Assembly (NCBI GenBank): GCA_022844485.1
Contig: JALHLQ010000011.1
Location: 1-64,000 of the forward strand
DNA length: 64,000 nucleotides
Direction: 5' to 3'
Origin: Xanthobacteraceae bacterium
GTDB taxonomy: Bacteria > Pseudomonadota > Alphaproteobacteria > Rhizobiales > Xanthobacteraceae
This document shows, one piece after another, positions 42,752 to 51,899 of this stretch. A model generated the notes under the pieces. The model was not told the origin of the DNA and did no database searches. It saw nothing but the letters and a program-made list of their open reading frames with translations. A program made the position numbers and the translations under genes. How positions within the stretch are numbered: position 1 is the first letter of the stretch; each line of letters opens with the position of its first letter.

Positions 42752-43582
42752 ATGTCTGCGAGCTACGCAATCTCTCCCTTCGATCTCTGGACCCTGATCG
42801 GCACGGCGGAAACCCCGAGCATCATCGATGTCCGCCGGCGCGCGGCGTTCGAATCCTCGCCGGGCCTTATCCCTTCCTCCCGCTGGCGCGATCCGGAGCG
42901 AGCCGGCGAATGGATCGGTTCGCTCGATCGCACAAGGCCGATTGTCCTAGCCTGCAAGGCGGGGCACGAGCTGAGTCAAATGGTTTCAGCCAGGCTACGG
43001 GCTGAGGGTCAGAGCGCGCAGATTCTGGCCGGCGGCGTGCAAGGCTGGATGGAAGCAAAGCTGCCCCTTGTTTCGCGCGACGCGCATGCGAGGTTCGCCG
43101 CCGCGCCGCGCATGTGGGTTACGCGCCGGCGGCCGAAGATCGACCGCGTTGCCTGCCCCTGGCTGATCCGCCGGTTCGTCGATCCGGAGGCGACGTTTCT
43201 GTTCGTGGATCCATCCGAAGTGCCGGCTGTCGCGCGCGAGACCGGCGCCATTCCGTTCGATATCGAAGGCGTGGAGCTGAGCCATGAGGGCGAGCGCTGC
43301 TCATTCGACACGCTGCTCAGACTACTCGGGCTCGAGAACGAACCGTCGCTTGCGCGGCTTGCGCTGATCGTGCGCGGCGCGGACACGGCGCGCTATGATC
43401 TTGCCGCTGAGGCCGCGGGCCTGCATGCCGTCTCTCTCGGGCTGTCTGTGCTGGCGCGGGACGACGATCATGGCCTCCTCCAGGGCGGCTTTGCCGTCTA
43501 CGATGCGCTGTTTGCCTGGATCCGGTTCGCCGCCGACGAGCGGCACAACTGGCCGGTGAAGGCCGTCGCGGGAGGACGCTAA
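42752..43582 (+). CDS. chrB: ChrB-domain chromate resistance protein with N-terminal rhodanese domain
   Basis: A 276-residue protein. Residues about 5-108 form a rhodanese-like domain (PSIIDVRRRAAFESS, VLACKAGHELSQMVSARLRAEG, GGVQGW) with the active-site Cys in CKAGHELS. Residues about 120-270 match the ChrB C-terminal domain (MWVTRRRPKIDRVACPWLIRRFVDPEATFLFVDPSEV). ChrB-type proteins act in chromate sensing or resistance. Its stop overlaps the start of chrA (TAATG), and a structured RNA covers its ribosome site, so control is probably translational. Confidence 0.9.
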   Translation: MSASYAISPFDLWTLIGTAETPSIIDVRRRAAFESSPGLIPSSRWRDPERAGEWIGSLDRTRPIVLACKAGHELSQMVSARLRAEGQSAQILAGGVQGWMEAKLPLVSRDAHARFAAAPRMWVTRRRPKIDRVACPWLIRRFVDPEATFLFVDPSEVPAVARETGAIPFDIEGVELSHEGERCSFDTLLRLLGLENEPSLARLALIVRGADTARYDLAAEAAGLHAVSLGLSVLARDDDHGLLQGGFAVYDALFAWIRFAADERHNWPVKAVAGGR

Positions 43583-44931
43583 TGGAGATCGCGCAGCAAG
43601 ATGCATCGACCGCCGTCGGCCGTGCCGACCGGCCTGGTCTGCGCGAGGCCTTGGGGGTCTGGCTCAAGGTCGGCCTGCTGTCGTTCGGCGGGCCGGCCGG
43701 GCAGATCGCGCTCATGCACCGCATCGTGGTCGAGGAGAAAAAGTGGATCGATGAAGCGCGCTATCTGCATGCCCTGAACTACTGCATGCTCTTGCCTGGC
43801 CCCGAGGCGCAGCAACTCGCGACCTATATCGGGTGGCTGATGCATCGCACCCTCGGCGGGCTCGCGGCGGGACTCCTGTTTATCTTGCCCGGCGCGCTGG
43901 TGATGCTGGGTCTGAGCGTCCTCTACGTCCTGGCCCGTGGCGTCGCGGTCGTCGAAGGCGCGCTGTTTGGGATCAAGGCGGCGGTGCTCGTCATCGTGGT
44001 CGAGGCGGTGATCCGCATCGGGCGCAAGGCCCTCAAGACGCGCTTGCTGGTCGGGCTCGCCGCCGGGGCTTTTGTCGCGATCTTCGTCTTCGCCCTGCCG
44101 TTTCCGCTGATCGTCATCGCCGCAGGGCTTGCCGGCTACTTCGTCGCCCAGTGGCGGGCGGAACGGATCGGGCTCGATGCCGCGCCTCCGCTACGGCGCG
44201 ACGCGCGCCCCGGGCGCTGGCGAACGGCCGCAACCGCCGTGCTGGTCGGGCTCGTCGTCTGGTGGGCGCCGGTCGCGCTCGCCGCGTTCACGCTGGGCGG
44301 GGACCATGTCCTGGTTTCTCTCGGGCTTTTCTTTTCGAAGCTCGCGGTCGTGAGCTTCGGCGGGGCCTATGCGCTGATGGCCTATATGGCGCAGCAGGCG
44401 GTCGAAACCCACGGCTGGCTGAGCGCGCGCGAAATGGTGGACGGGCTCGGCTTGGCCGAAACCACGCCCGGACCCCTGATCCTCGTATCGCAATTCGTTG
44501 GTTTCCTCGCGGCGCATCGCGAGGCCGCGCCCTTCGATCCGCTCACCGCCGCCGTGCTCGGCGCGGCCATGACGACTTGGACGATCTTCGCCCCGTCTTT
44601 TCTGTGGATCTTTGCCGGCGCGCCCTTCGTGGAAGATTTGCGTGGAAACCGCCGTCTTGCCGGCGCGCTCTCGGCCATTACCGCGGCGGTGGTCGGCGTC
44701 ATCCTGAACCTGGCCGTCTGGTTCACGCTGCATGTCCTGTTCGCGCACGTCACCGAGGTCGAGACCGGGCCGATCCGGTGGTTTCGCGTCGATTTCGCCA
44801 GCATGGACATGGCCGCGGCCGTCCTCGCCGGCGTCGCGGCGGGGCTCGTGTTCGGCTTGCACTTCGGCTTGATCCGGACCGTCGTGGTCATGGCGGCGCT
44901 GGGGATCGCGTGGCGTTTCACAATGAATTAG
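43582..44931 (+). CDS. chrA: Chromate efflux transporter ChrA (long chain)
   Basis: A 449-residue CHR-superfamily protein with two homologous halves (about 20-195 and 225-445) and 10-13 helices. Family motifs are VGLLSFGGPAGQIALMHRIVVEEKKWIDEARYLHALNYCMLLPGPEAQQLATYIGW and the second-half KLAVVSFGGAYALMAYMAQQAVETHGWLSAREMVDGLGLAETTPGPLILVSQFVGF. It exports chromate. It is translationally coupled to chrB. Confidence 0.94.
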   Translation: MEIAQQDASTAVGRADRPGLREALGVWLKVGLLSFGGPAGQIALMHRIVVEEKKWIDEARYLHALNYCMLLPGPEAQQLATYIGWLMHRTLGGLAAGLLFILPGALVMLGLSVLYVLARGVAVVEGALFGIKAAVLVIVVEAVIRIGRKALKTRLLVGLAAGAFVAIFVFALPFPLIVIAAGLAGYFVAQWRAERIGLDAAPPLRRDARPGRWRTAATAVLVGLVVWWAPVALAAFTLGGDHVLVSLGLFFSKLAVVSFGGAYALMAYMAQQAVETHGWLSAREMVDGLGLAETTPGPLILVSQFVGFLAAHREAAPFDPLTAAVLGAAMTTWTIFAPSFLWIFAGAPFVEDLRGNRRLAGALSAITAAVVGVILNLAVWFTLHVLFAHVTEVETGPIRWFRVDFASMDMAAAVLAGVAAGLVFGLHFGLIRTVVVMAALGIAWRFTMN

Positions 44932-44950
44932 TTTTGTACTTTGGCCCATT

Positions 44951-44991
44951 GTCTTGCGGCGAACCGGTATCCACTTCGCCGGAGAATGCGC
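44951..44991. repeat. Intergenic repeat (ACCGGTATCCACTT family)
   Basis: CTTGCGGCGAACCGGTATCCACTTCGCCGGAGAATGCGC: GGCGAA and TTCGCC arms flank ACCGGTATCCAC. It is related to the elements near 4080 and 55804 and lies between two converging genes. Confidence 0.6.
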
Positions 44992-44995
44992 GAGC

Positions 44996-45813
44996 TCACG
45001 CCTCGTCGGCGAGGGCGCTCTCGTGCCAGCGCCGCAGGACGAGATGCGACACGAGCGTCAGAATGTAAAAGATCAGGATGCCGGCGAGAGAGAGCAGCAA
45101 TAGCGCGGCGAACATCCGCGGGATGTTCAACCGATAGCCTGATTCGGCGATGCGATAGGCGAGGCCGGAGCCGGCGCCTGCCGAGCCTGCCGCAATTTCC
45201 GCGACCACGGCTCCGATCAGCGACAACCCGCCGGCAATGCGCAAGCCTCCCATGATGTGGGGCAGGGCCGAGGGCAGTTTCAGATTCCATAAGACCTGCC
45301 AGCGCGTGGCCCGGTAGAGCCGGAACAGTTCTTCCAGGTTACGGTCGACGGAATTCAAGCCGAGCGTTGCATTTGACAGCACAGGGAAGAAGGCCACGAT
45401 CCAGGCGCAGGCGAGTACGGCGGCGGGCTGAGGCAGATAGATGAGAAGCAGCGGTGCGATCGCAACAATGGGCGTGACTTGCAGGATGACGGCGTAGGGA
45501 TAAAGCGAATATTCGATCAGGCGAGACTGGCTGAACACGACGGCGAGGCCAATACCACCGATGAGCGCAAGCGAGAACCCCTGCAAAGTGAGCAGGAGCG
45601 TCGTCAGCAGCGACGCCGACAGGAGCGGCCAGTCCGCAAACAAAGTCGCGATCACAAGGCCGGGCGAGGGCAATATGAAAGGCGGCAGCGCATTGATACG
45701 TACGACCAGATCCCAGGCCCCCAGGCCGAGGCCAAGAATGGCGACCGGCAGGAGCCAGCGGACCACACGCTCGCGTCGACCTGGCTGCAGGTCCTCCCGC
45801 CCGCCGCGCGCGC

Positions 45814-45817
<4 letters not shown>
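44996..45817 (-). CDS. NitT/TauT-type ABC transporter permease
   Basis: A 273-residue permease with six helices. The EAA-like loop is ELFRLYRATRWQVLWNLKLPSALPHIMGGLRIAGGLSLIGAVVAEI, typical of the SsuC/TauC/ThiX group. GTG 45817 overlaps the ATPase stop (GTGA) and is chosen over the ORF-track start at 45865. Its receptor gene lies beyond an opposing gene at 47254. NMT1/THI5-like receptors often bind pyrimidine or aromatic precursors, so the substrate is open. Confidence 0.9.
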
Positions 45818-46622
<805 letters not shown>

Positions 46623-46623
<1 letters not shown>

Positions 46624-46636
46624 TGATATTCATCAA
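46623..46636. promoter_or_regulatory. FNR/FixK box
   Basis: TTGATATTCATCAA is a perfect TTGAT-N4-ATCAA palindrome, the site of oxygen-responsive FNR/FixK regulators in alphaproteobacteria. Its centre is ~83 nt before ATG 46713, suitable for an activated promoter at -41.5 with a ~40-nt leader. On the minus strand it touches the ATPase start codon. Confidence 0.75.
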
Positions 46637-46712
46637 TTTCGAGTGCAACGTTCTAACCGTATTCTGGCGTTCAGTGAAACCTAGGCCTGCAGCATCAAGG
46701 GGGAATTCCAGC

Positions 46713-47189
46713 ATGCTCGGATATCAACAACCAGACTTTGCGAAAGCTCTCCGGTGGGGCGTCGTCGCCGGAGCCGCTGGCGGTCTCGCCGAAATCGTAT
46801 GGGTTTCGGCCTATGCGTTGGCGACAGGCATGGATGCCGCGATTGTGGCGCGCGGCGTCACAACGGCTGTCGGCATCACCGCCCTCTTGCCGCAAACCTC
46901 GGTGCTGCTTGGCGTCTTCATTCATATGGCGCTTGCTGTCGTGCTCGGGACGGTGCTTGCGGCTGCGTGGCAGAAGCTGCCTGGCGCACGCTATCCGCTC
47001 ACGGTCGCGGCACTGGCGGGCGTATGGATGATGAACTTCTTCGTCGTTCTCCCGCTGCTCAGCCCAGATTTCATCCAGCTCCTTCCCTACACGGTGAGCC
47101 TGGTTTCGAAACTCCTGTTCGGATTCGCGGCAGCCGAAGTCCTGCGGCGCGCAAGCTTGGCGTCAGCGGCGGTCCCCGCCGGCGCCTGA
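46713..47189 (+). CDS. Uncharacterised four-helix membrane protein behind an FNR/FixK box
   Basis: A 158-residue protein starting MLGYQQPDFAKALRWGVVAGAAGGLAEIVWVSAYALATG. It has about four membrane helices (about 13-33, 50-68, 87-105, 113-145) separated by short loops. I do not recognise the family. The ORF-track start (46623) falls in the FixK box; ATG 46713 with AAGGGGGAA upstream is preferred. The perfect FNR/FixK site suggests microaerobic or anaerobic expression. It is placed against the direction of the flanking ABC genes. Confidence 0.75.
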   Translation: MLGYQQPDFAKALRWGVVAGAAGGLAEIVWVSAYALATGMDAAIVARGVTTAVGITALLPQTSVLLGVFIHMALAVVLGTVLAAAWQKLPGARYPLTVAALAGVWMMNFFVVLPLLSPDFIQLLPYTVSLVSKLLFGFAAAEVLRRASLASAAVPAGA

Positions 47190-47205
47190 CCAGCCTGGAC
47201 GAGAA

Positions 47206-47237
47206 ACAGCCGGCGCGGCGCCCGCCGCGTCGGCTGT
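47206..47237. terminator. Hairpin between converging genes
   Basis: ACAGCCGGCGCGG and CCGCGTCGGCTGT form a strong stem with one bulge. It lies between the ends of two converging genes. It has only ATTT after it, so if it terminates it does so weakly. Confidence 0.45.
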
Positions 47238-47253
47238 ATTTCCGATCGGGGGG

Positions 47254-48261
47254 CTACTTGCGCCGCAACTCGAGGCCCACCTTCTTGTTCACGAATTGCA
47301 AGGTGTAAGACTTCCGGATGTCGAGGTCCGGCTTGACCACCCCGGCGCGCGCCATTTTGTCGAAAAAGCTCCTGATCCGCTCGTGCGACATGGCCCCGAT
47401 GCCGAGCTTCAGCGAATCGCCCGAATCGACGATCCCATAGTCCCGCATCTTGGCAATCGAATGCGCGATGGCCTCGTCGGTCATCTCGGGATTGTCTCGC
47501 TTGATCATGGCGTTGGCCGCCTTGTTGTCACCATAGATGTAATTGTACCAGCCGATGATCGAGGCATCGACGAAGCGCTGCACAAGATCGGGCCGCTTCT
47601 CAACGAGGTCGCGGCGCGTTTCAATCAGAGTCGAATAGGTGTCGAAGCCGTGGTCGGCCAGGAGGAAGATCTTCGGCTTGAAGCCGCCGGCTTTTTCCAC
47701 GGCGAACGGCTCCGATGTCACATAGCCCTGCATGGCCGAGCGCTTGTCGGCGATGAAGGGTTGCGGATTGAACAGATACGGCTTCACCTGGCGGTCGGTG
47801 AAGCCGTAATCGTTCTTCAGCCACTGATAGTAGCCGGCCATCCCTTCCTTCGACACGAAAACGGTGAGCTTCTTCAGGTCTTCGAATTTGCTGACGCCCG
47901 CGTCGGGATGCACCATCAGCACCTGCGGGTCCTTCTGGAAGCTCGCGGCGACGACGAGGGTCGGGATGTTCTGCGCCACCGCATCGAAGGCCTGCAGCAT
48001 GTTGGCGCTCATGTAGAAATCGATGCGGCCGACGGGCAACAAAATCCGATTGTTCACCTGCGGCCCGCCTTGCACGATCGTCACGTCGAGCCCGTATTTC
48101 TTGTAGGTGCCGTCGGCGAGCGCCTGGTAGAACCCGCCGTGCTCGGCTTGCGCCACCCAGTTGGTGCCAAACGATACTTTATCGAGCGGTTGGGCCGCCG
48201 AACCGGTGCTCAGCGCAACCAGCGCGCTCAGCGCCGCTGCCTGCCGAAAGACTTCTCGCAT
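47254..48261 (-). CDS. NMT1/THI5-like ABC transporter substrate-binding protein
   Basis: A 335-residue periplasmic receptor. The signal is MREVFRQAAALSALVALSTGSAAQ, then KVSFGTNWVAQAEHGGFYQALADGTYKKYGLDVTIVQGGPQVNNRILLPVGRIDFYM, typical of the NitT/TauT/ThiY-like group. An AGGAGGATC ribosome site precedes the start at 48261. It is probably the receptor of the permease-ATPase pair at 44996-46623, although a gene on the opposite strand now separates them. Confidence 0.9.
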   Translation of the reverse strand: MREVFRQAAALSALVALSTGSAAQPLDKVSFGTNWVAQAEHGGFYQALADGTYKKYGLDVTIVQGGPQVNNRILLPVGRIDFYMSANMLQAFDAVAQNIPTLVVAASFQKDPQVLMVHPDAGVSKFEDLKKLTVFVSKEGMAGYYQWLKNDYGFTDRQVKPYLFNPQPFIADKRSAMQGYVTSEPFAVEKAGGFKPKIFLLADHGFDTYSTLIETRRDLVEKRPDLVQRFVDASIIGWYNYIYGDNKAANAMIKRDNPEMTDEAIAHSIAKMRDYGIVDSGDSLKLGIGAMSHERIRSFFDKMARAGVVKPDLDIRKSYTLQFVNKKVGLELRRK

Positions 48262-48556
48262 GATCCTCCTCCCGAATACCCCGGAAGGCGCGGACAATAG
48301 GGAAAGCACAATGCTTTGCCCAGCACCCGCGTAGGCAGGGCGCACTCAGCGTGCGGGAGCCGTGGCCGTTCGGTTCCAGCCCGAGCGAGTTCAAACAATC
48401 GTGATTGCCCTGGTATCAGGCGGAGTTGACCGCGCGACGGCCCGCATGCGGCTGCGCAAGGCTCCGGAAGGCGCGGAACGAAGGCCATTGCGGGTCAAAG
48501 GGTTCCCATTACGCAAGGAAATGCTTTAGGACTGCGCCCGATTGCAGGGGGACGGA

Positions 48557-49369
48557 ATGGCAGGCCTGCCACGGCGCGACTGGCTCGACATGGCATGGAC
48601 CGACTTCACCGGGGCCGACACGTCCCGGTGGATCGCCGTCTTGCCGGTCGCCGCCGTCGAGCAGCACGGGCCGCATCTTCCACTGGGCGTCGATGCCTTC
48701 ATCGCCGACGGATACCTTGAGCGTGTGCGCGCGGCCTTGCCCGAGCAACTCCCGGTCACGTTTCTGCCCCGGCAGGCCATCGGGGCTTCCGAGGAGCATG
48801 TCGGTTTTCCCGGCACGCTGACCTATTCCGGCGAAACCATGATCCGGGTGTTGGCGGAAATTGCTGAAAGCGTCCATCGCGCCGGCCTGCGCAAGCTCGT
48901 CATCGTGAACAGCCACGGCGGCAATGTGCCCATGATCGACATCGCTGCGCGAAGTCTGCGCTCCCGGTTCGGCATGCTGGTGGTGATCGCGGCCTGGCAC
49001 CGCTTCGGTTATCCGGAGGGGCTGTTCAGTTCCGAGGAACGGCTGTTCGGCATCCATGGCGGGGATGTGGAAACCTCGCTGATGCTCGCGGCGCGCTCCG
49101 ATGCCGTCCGGGAGAACGAGTTGAGATCGTTCCCCTCCGCTGCGCTCTCGATGAAGGACGAATTCCGGTGGCTGAACGCGGATCGCCCGGCGGGCTTCGG
49201 CTGGGCCACGCAAGATCTCAATCCAGAGGGCGCGCTGGGCGACCCGACGCTTGCTTCACGCGAGAAGGGCGAGGCGGCGCTTGCGCATGGGGCACGCGCC
49301 TTCATCGAGCTCCTCGCAGAGGTGGACAGCTTCGATCTCGGGCGGCTCAAGCCCGCTCCGCTCGACTAA
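48557..49369 (+). CDS. Creatininase family amidohydrolase
   Basis: A 270-residue protein of the creatininase fold. Metal-ligand motifs are present: VEQHGPHLPLGVDAFIADG, VIVNSHGGNVPMIDIAAR and GIHGGDVETSLML. Family members include creatinine amidohydrolase, MftE and FAPy-deformylase-like enzymes; the residues alone do not choose between them, and no mycofactocin genes are present. ATG 48557 with AGGGGGACGG upstream is preferred over TTG 48542. The ~295 nt before it hold nothing I recognise. Confidence 0.87.
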   Translation: MAGLPRRDWLDMAWTDFTGADTSRWIAVLPVAAVEQHGPHLPLGVDAFIADGYLERVRAALPEQLPVTFLPRQAIGASEEHVGFPGTLTYSGETMIRVLAEIAESVHRAGLRKLVIVNSHGGNVPMIDIAARSLRSRFGMLVVIAAWHRFGYPEGLFSSEERLFGIHGGDVETSLMLAARSDAVRENELRSFPSAALSMKDEFRWLNADRPAGFGWATQDLNPEGALGDPTLASREKGEAALAHGARAFIELLAEVDSFDLGRLKPAPLD

Positions 49370-49408
49370 GGCGGTGGAGTTCCGGAAAGCCGGCATCCCT
49401 TTTACGCG

Positions 49409-50869
49409 CTACTGCTCGAAGCGATCGATGAACCAGCGAAGAATGCGGACCCAGACATCGTCCTTGCTGACGGCGTCCTCGATGCCGTGCTCGAGATTGG
49501 GATTGTCGTTCACCTCCATGACGACGAAGCCGGTATCGGTCTGCTTGAGATCGACGCCATAGAATCCGTCGCCGATCGGTCGGGCCGCGCGCACGGCGAT
49601 GTCGATGACCGCGGGCGGCGCCTGGTCGATTTCGAAGGTCCTGAACCCGCCCTCGCGCGAAGAGCCGTCCGGCCGATGTTTGACGATTTGCCAATGCCCG
49701 CGCGCCATGCGGTATTGGCACACGAACAACGGCTCGCCCGCGAGCACGCCGACCCGCCAATCGAACTCGGTCGGCAGGAATTTCTGCGCAAGCAGCAGGT
49801 CGGTCTCTTCGAACAGCTCGTCGAAGATCCGCTTGAACTCCTCGGGGGTGGACACAAGGTGGATGCCGCGTGAGAACGAGCCGTCAGGGATCTTCACCAC
49901 CAGAGGCAGACCGAGCTCGTCCATGGCCTTGGTCCGATCGGCGTCCTCGGCGAGCATCACCGTCTGCGGCATCGGCACCTGATTGGAGCCGAGAAGCTCC
50001 ATCAGGAACACCTTGTTCGTGCAGCGGATCATCGACATGGGATCGTCGATGACGGGCATGCCCTCCTGCCAGGCACGGCGCGCGAAGCGATAGGTGTGAT
50101 TGTCGATCGAGGTCGTCTCGCGGATGAAAAGCCCGTCATATTCGGCGAGCTCGGCCAGATGACGCCGGGTGATCGGTTCGACATCGACGGAAAGTTTTTC
50201 GGCAATCCGCGCGAAATGCTTGATCGAGGCGACCGAGGAGGGCGGCATCTTCTCGTTCGGATCGTGCAGGACGGCGAGGTCGTATTTGGCGACCGTGCGC
50301 GCCTTGGGATCACGCCACTCTCGCCGTGTATGCTGGTGTAGCGCCTCGCGGAAGAACGAGGCTTCGCCGTTGGCAAGCCGCGTCGCCGTGCGCGGCCGGA
50401 TGCGGTCGATCGACAGCCACTGGCCGGGCTCCACCGTCACCTCGAGGGCCGGGCAGCGGAACCAGTCGAACAACAGCCGTCCGAAGGAATCGAAACGCTC
50501 GTCACGCGAGATGCCGAAGCAAACCAGCAGCTTGATTTCGCCCTCCGGCTGGTAATCGGCCTTTCGGGCGCAGCGGTTGAGCTCGTCCTCGAGCTCGGGA
50601 AGGGCATGCTCATAGAGCTTCGATTCGCGCAGCTCCAGCATGGTTTCGACCGTCGGCACGACGCGATGGCCTCGTGCTTCCGCCAGCAGCGAGGCGTAGT
50701 AGCCCTTTGATTGATAGGCATAGGAGCGCGAGAGATTGACGAGTTTCGGCCTGCCGATATCGAACAGCTTGGGACGTGCGAGATACTCGCTCGTCGTAAT
50801 CACCTTGTGCGGGGTGTCGGCGTTCGGAAAATCTTTGGGCTGGTCGACAAGTATGACCCAGCCGGTCAT
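49409..50869 (-). CDS. RimK-like ATP-grasp ligase with N-terminal RLAN domain
   Basis: A 486-residue protein. Residues about 1-150 match the RLAN type (VILVDQPKDFPNADTPHKVITTSEYLARPKLF...NLSRSYAYQSKGYYASLLAEARGHRVVPTVETMLEL). Residues about 190-480 are an ATP-grasp ligase (LPLVVKIPDGSFSRGIHLVSTPEEF, FDWRVGVLAGEPLFVCQYRMA, GFYGVDLKQTDTGFVVMEVNDNPN, the Mg-binding end). Such enzymes join an amino acid or peptide to an acceptor; the substrate is unknown. ATG 50869 overlaps the upstream GNAT stop (ATGA); the ORF-track start 50875 is a TTG. Confidence 0.88.
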   Translation of the reverse strand: MTGWVILVDQPKDFPNADTPHKVITTSEYLARPKLFDIGRPKLVNLSRSYAYQSKGYYASLLAEARGHRVVPTVETMLELRESKLYEHALPELEDELNRCARKADYQPEGEIKLLVCFGISRDERFDSFGRLLFDWFRCPALEVTVEPGQWLSIDRIRPRTATRLANGEASFFREALHQHTRREWRDPKARTVAKYDLAVLHDPNEKMPPSSVASIKHFARIAEKLSVDVEPITRRHLAELAEYDGLFIRETTSIDNHTYRFARRAWQEGMPVIDDPMSMIRCTNKVFLMELLGSNQVPMPQTVMLAEDADRTKAMDELGLPLVVKIPDGSFSRGIHLVSTPEEFKRIFDELFEETDLLLAQKFLPTEFDWRVGVLAGEPLFVCQYRMARGHWQIVKHRPDGSSREGGFRTFEIDQAPPAVIDIAVRAARPIGDGFYGVDLKQTDTGFVVMEVNDNPNLEHGIEDAVSKDDVWVRILRWFIDRFEQ

Positions 50870-51372
50870 GGACAATGCCTCTCTGGTTGGTGGTTCACGA
50901 GACGTTTTTCGTAACGCAGCGCATCGCCATGGTCTTGGTAGTAGCGATCATAGCGGCCGAACAACCGGTAGCCGCTTTTGTGATAGCGCGAGATTGCGCC
51001 GGCATTCCCCTCATGAACCTCGAGCCGCATCGTCATGCAGCCGCGAGTCCGTGCCGCCTCCTCGGCCGCGATAAGCAATTGCGGGCCGGCGCCCCGGCCG
51101 GCGAAGTCGGGATGAACGGCGATCGAGTAAAGGCGGGCGACAGCGGAACCGGCGCGATAGAGCAGCAACGCATAACCCATGACATGGCCGTCGCCTTCGG
51201 CGACCAACAATGTCGCCGTCTCCGACGAGAGCAGCCGCCTGAAGCCGCGACGCGCGATGCGGTCCGTAACGAAAGTCCGCTGCTCGATGTCCATCAGAGC
51301 GGCGAGGTCGTCTAACCGCGCGGGACGGACCAGGGTCGCAGCTGCGTGCTGGCGGGCGGAAGCGGTTGCCAT
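50866..51372 (-). CDS. GNAT-family N-acetyltransferase, coupled to the RLAN ligase
   Basis: A 168-residue acetyltransferase: FVTDRIARRGFRRLLSSETATLLVAEGDGHVMGYALLLYRAGSAVARLYSIAVHPDFAGRGAGPQLLIAAEEAARTRGCMTMRLEVHEGNAGAISRYHKSGYRLFGRYDRYYQDHGDALRYEKRL. The acetyl-CoA loop GRGAGPQLL replaces the usual GxGxG/A. Its stop overlaps the ligase start by 4 nt. RLAN ligases are known to be paired with GNAT enzymes and sometimes a C39-type peptidase; no peptidase is here. The start is ATG 51372. Confidence 0.88.
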   Translation of the reverse strand: MATASARQHAAATLVRPARLDDLAALMDIEQRTFVTDRIARRGFRRLLSSETATLLVAEGDGHVMGYALLLYRAGSAVARLYSIAVHPDFAGRGAGPQLLIAAEEAARTRGCMTMRLEVHEGNAGAISRYHKSGYRLFGRYDRYYQDHGDALRYEKRLVNHQPERHCP

Positions 51373-51465
51373 GGGAGCGGAATATGGGTTCGAGACGGCG
51401 CGCAGATCAAGTGCGGCGACCAATTAACGGTTGAGAACGGAAGATCCACCGTCCCCGTTCCTTGC

Positions 51466-51834
51466 TCACGAGCATGGGGCCATGGTCACGGGATCGGTTT
51501 CTGGCGGGACGATGGCGCCCGCCGGGCGGCAGATGCCGTCGATGCAGATACTCCAATCGTCGGTGACGCGGGATCGGCGCAGGACGATCTGGGGCACCGG
51601 AGGCAGCGCCGGGCGCCAGCGCCACCAGCGGCCGTCGAACTTCGCGCCGCCCTGCGGCTCCATGCCTGCGCCGCTCCCCTCGATTCGCGCCTCGGCGATG
51701 ACAAGGCCCGCCGCCTCGAGCCGCCAGTCCTCCTCCCAGCGCGTTTTTTCAACCGAATGAGTCCAGGCCAGGGTGAGAGCGGCCGCTCCAAGCCGGACGG
51801 CGGCGCCGGCCCCATAGAGACAAATCTCCATCAT
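51466..51834 (-). CDS. DUF1850 domain-containing protein
   Basis: A 122-residue protein with a hydrophobic N-terminus (about 3-25) and the DUF1850 core LAWTHSVEKTRWEEDWRLEAAGLVIAEARIEGSGAGMEPQGGAKFDGRWWRWRP. DUF1850 genes usually lie between a TAXI receptor and a fused 4TM/12TM TRAP permease. Here it is 65 nt after the TAXI gene, but the permease is missing. The first residue may be M1 or M2. Confidence 0.8.
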   Translation of the reverse strand: MMEICLYGAGAAVRLGAAALTLAWTHSVEKTRWEEDWRLEAAGLVIAEARIEGSGAGMEPQGGAKFDGRWWRWRPALPPVPQIVLRRSRVTDDWSICIDGICRPAGAIVPPETDPVTMAPCS

Positions 51835-51899
51835 TGCACGTGGTCACCTCTCGCCCCGACCCATGGCAACGCGGTGACGGCGAGGCGGGTCCACGCGCA

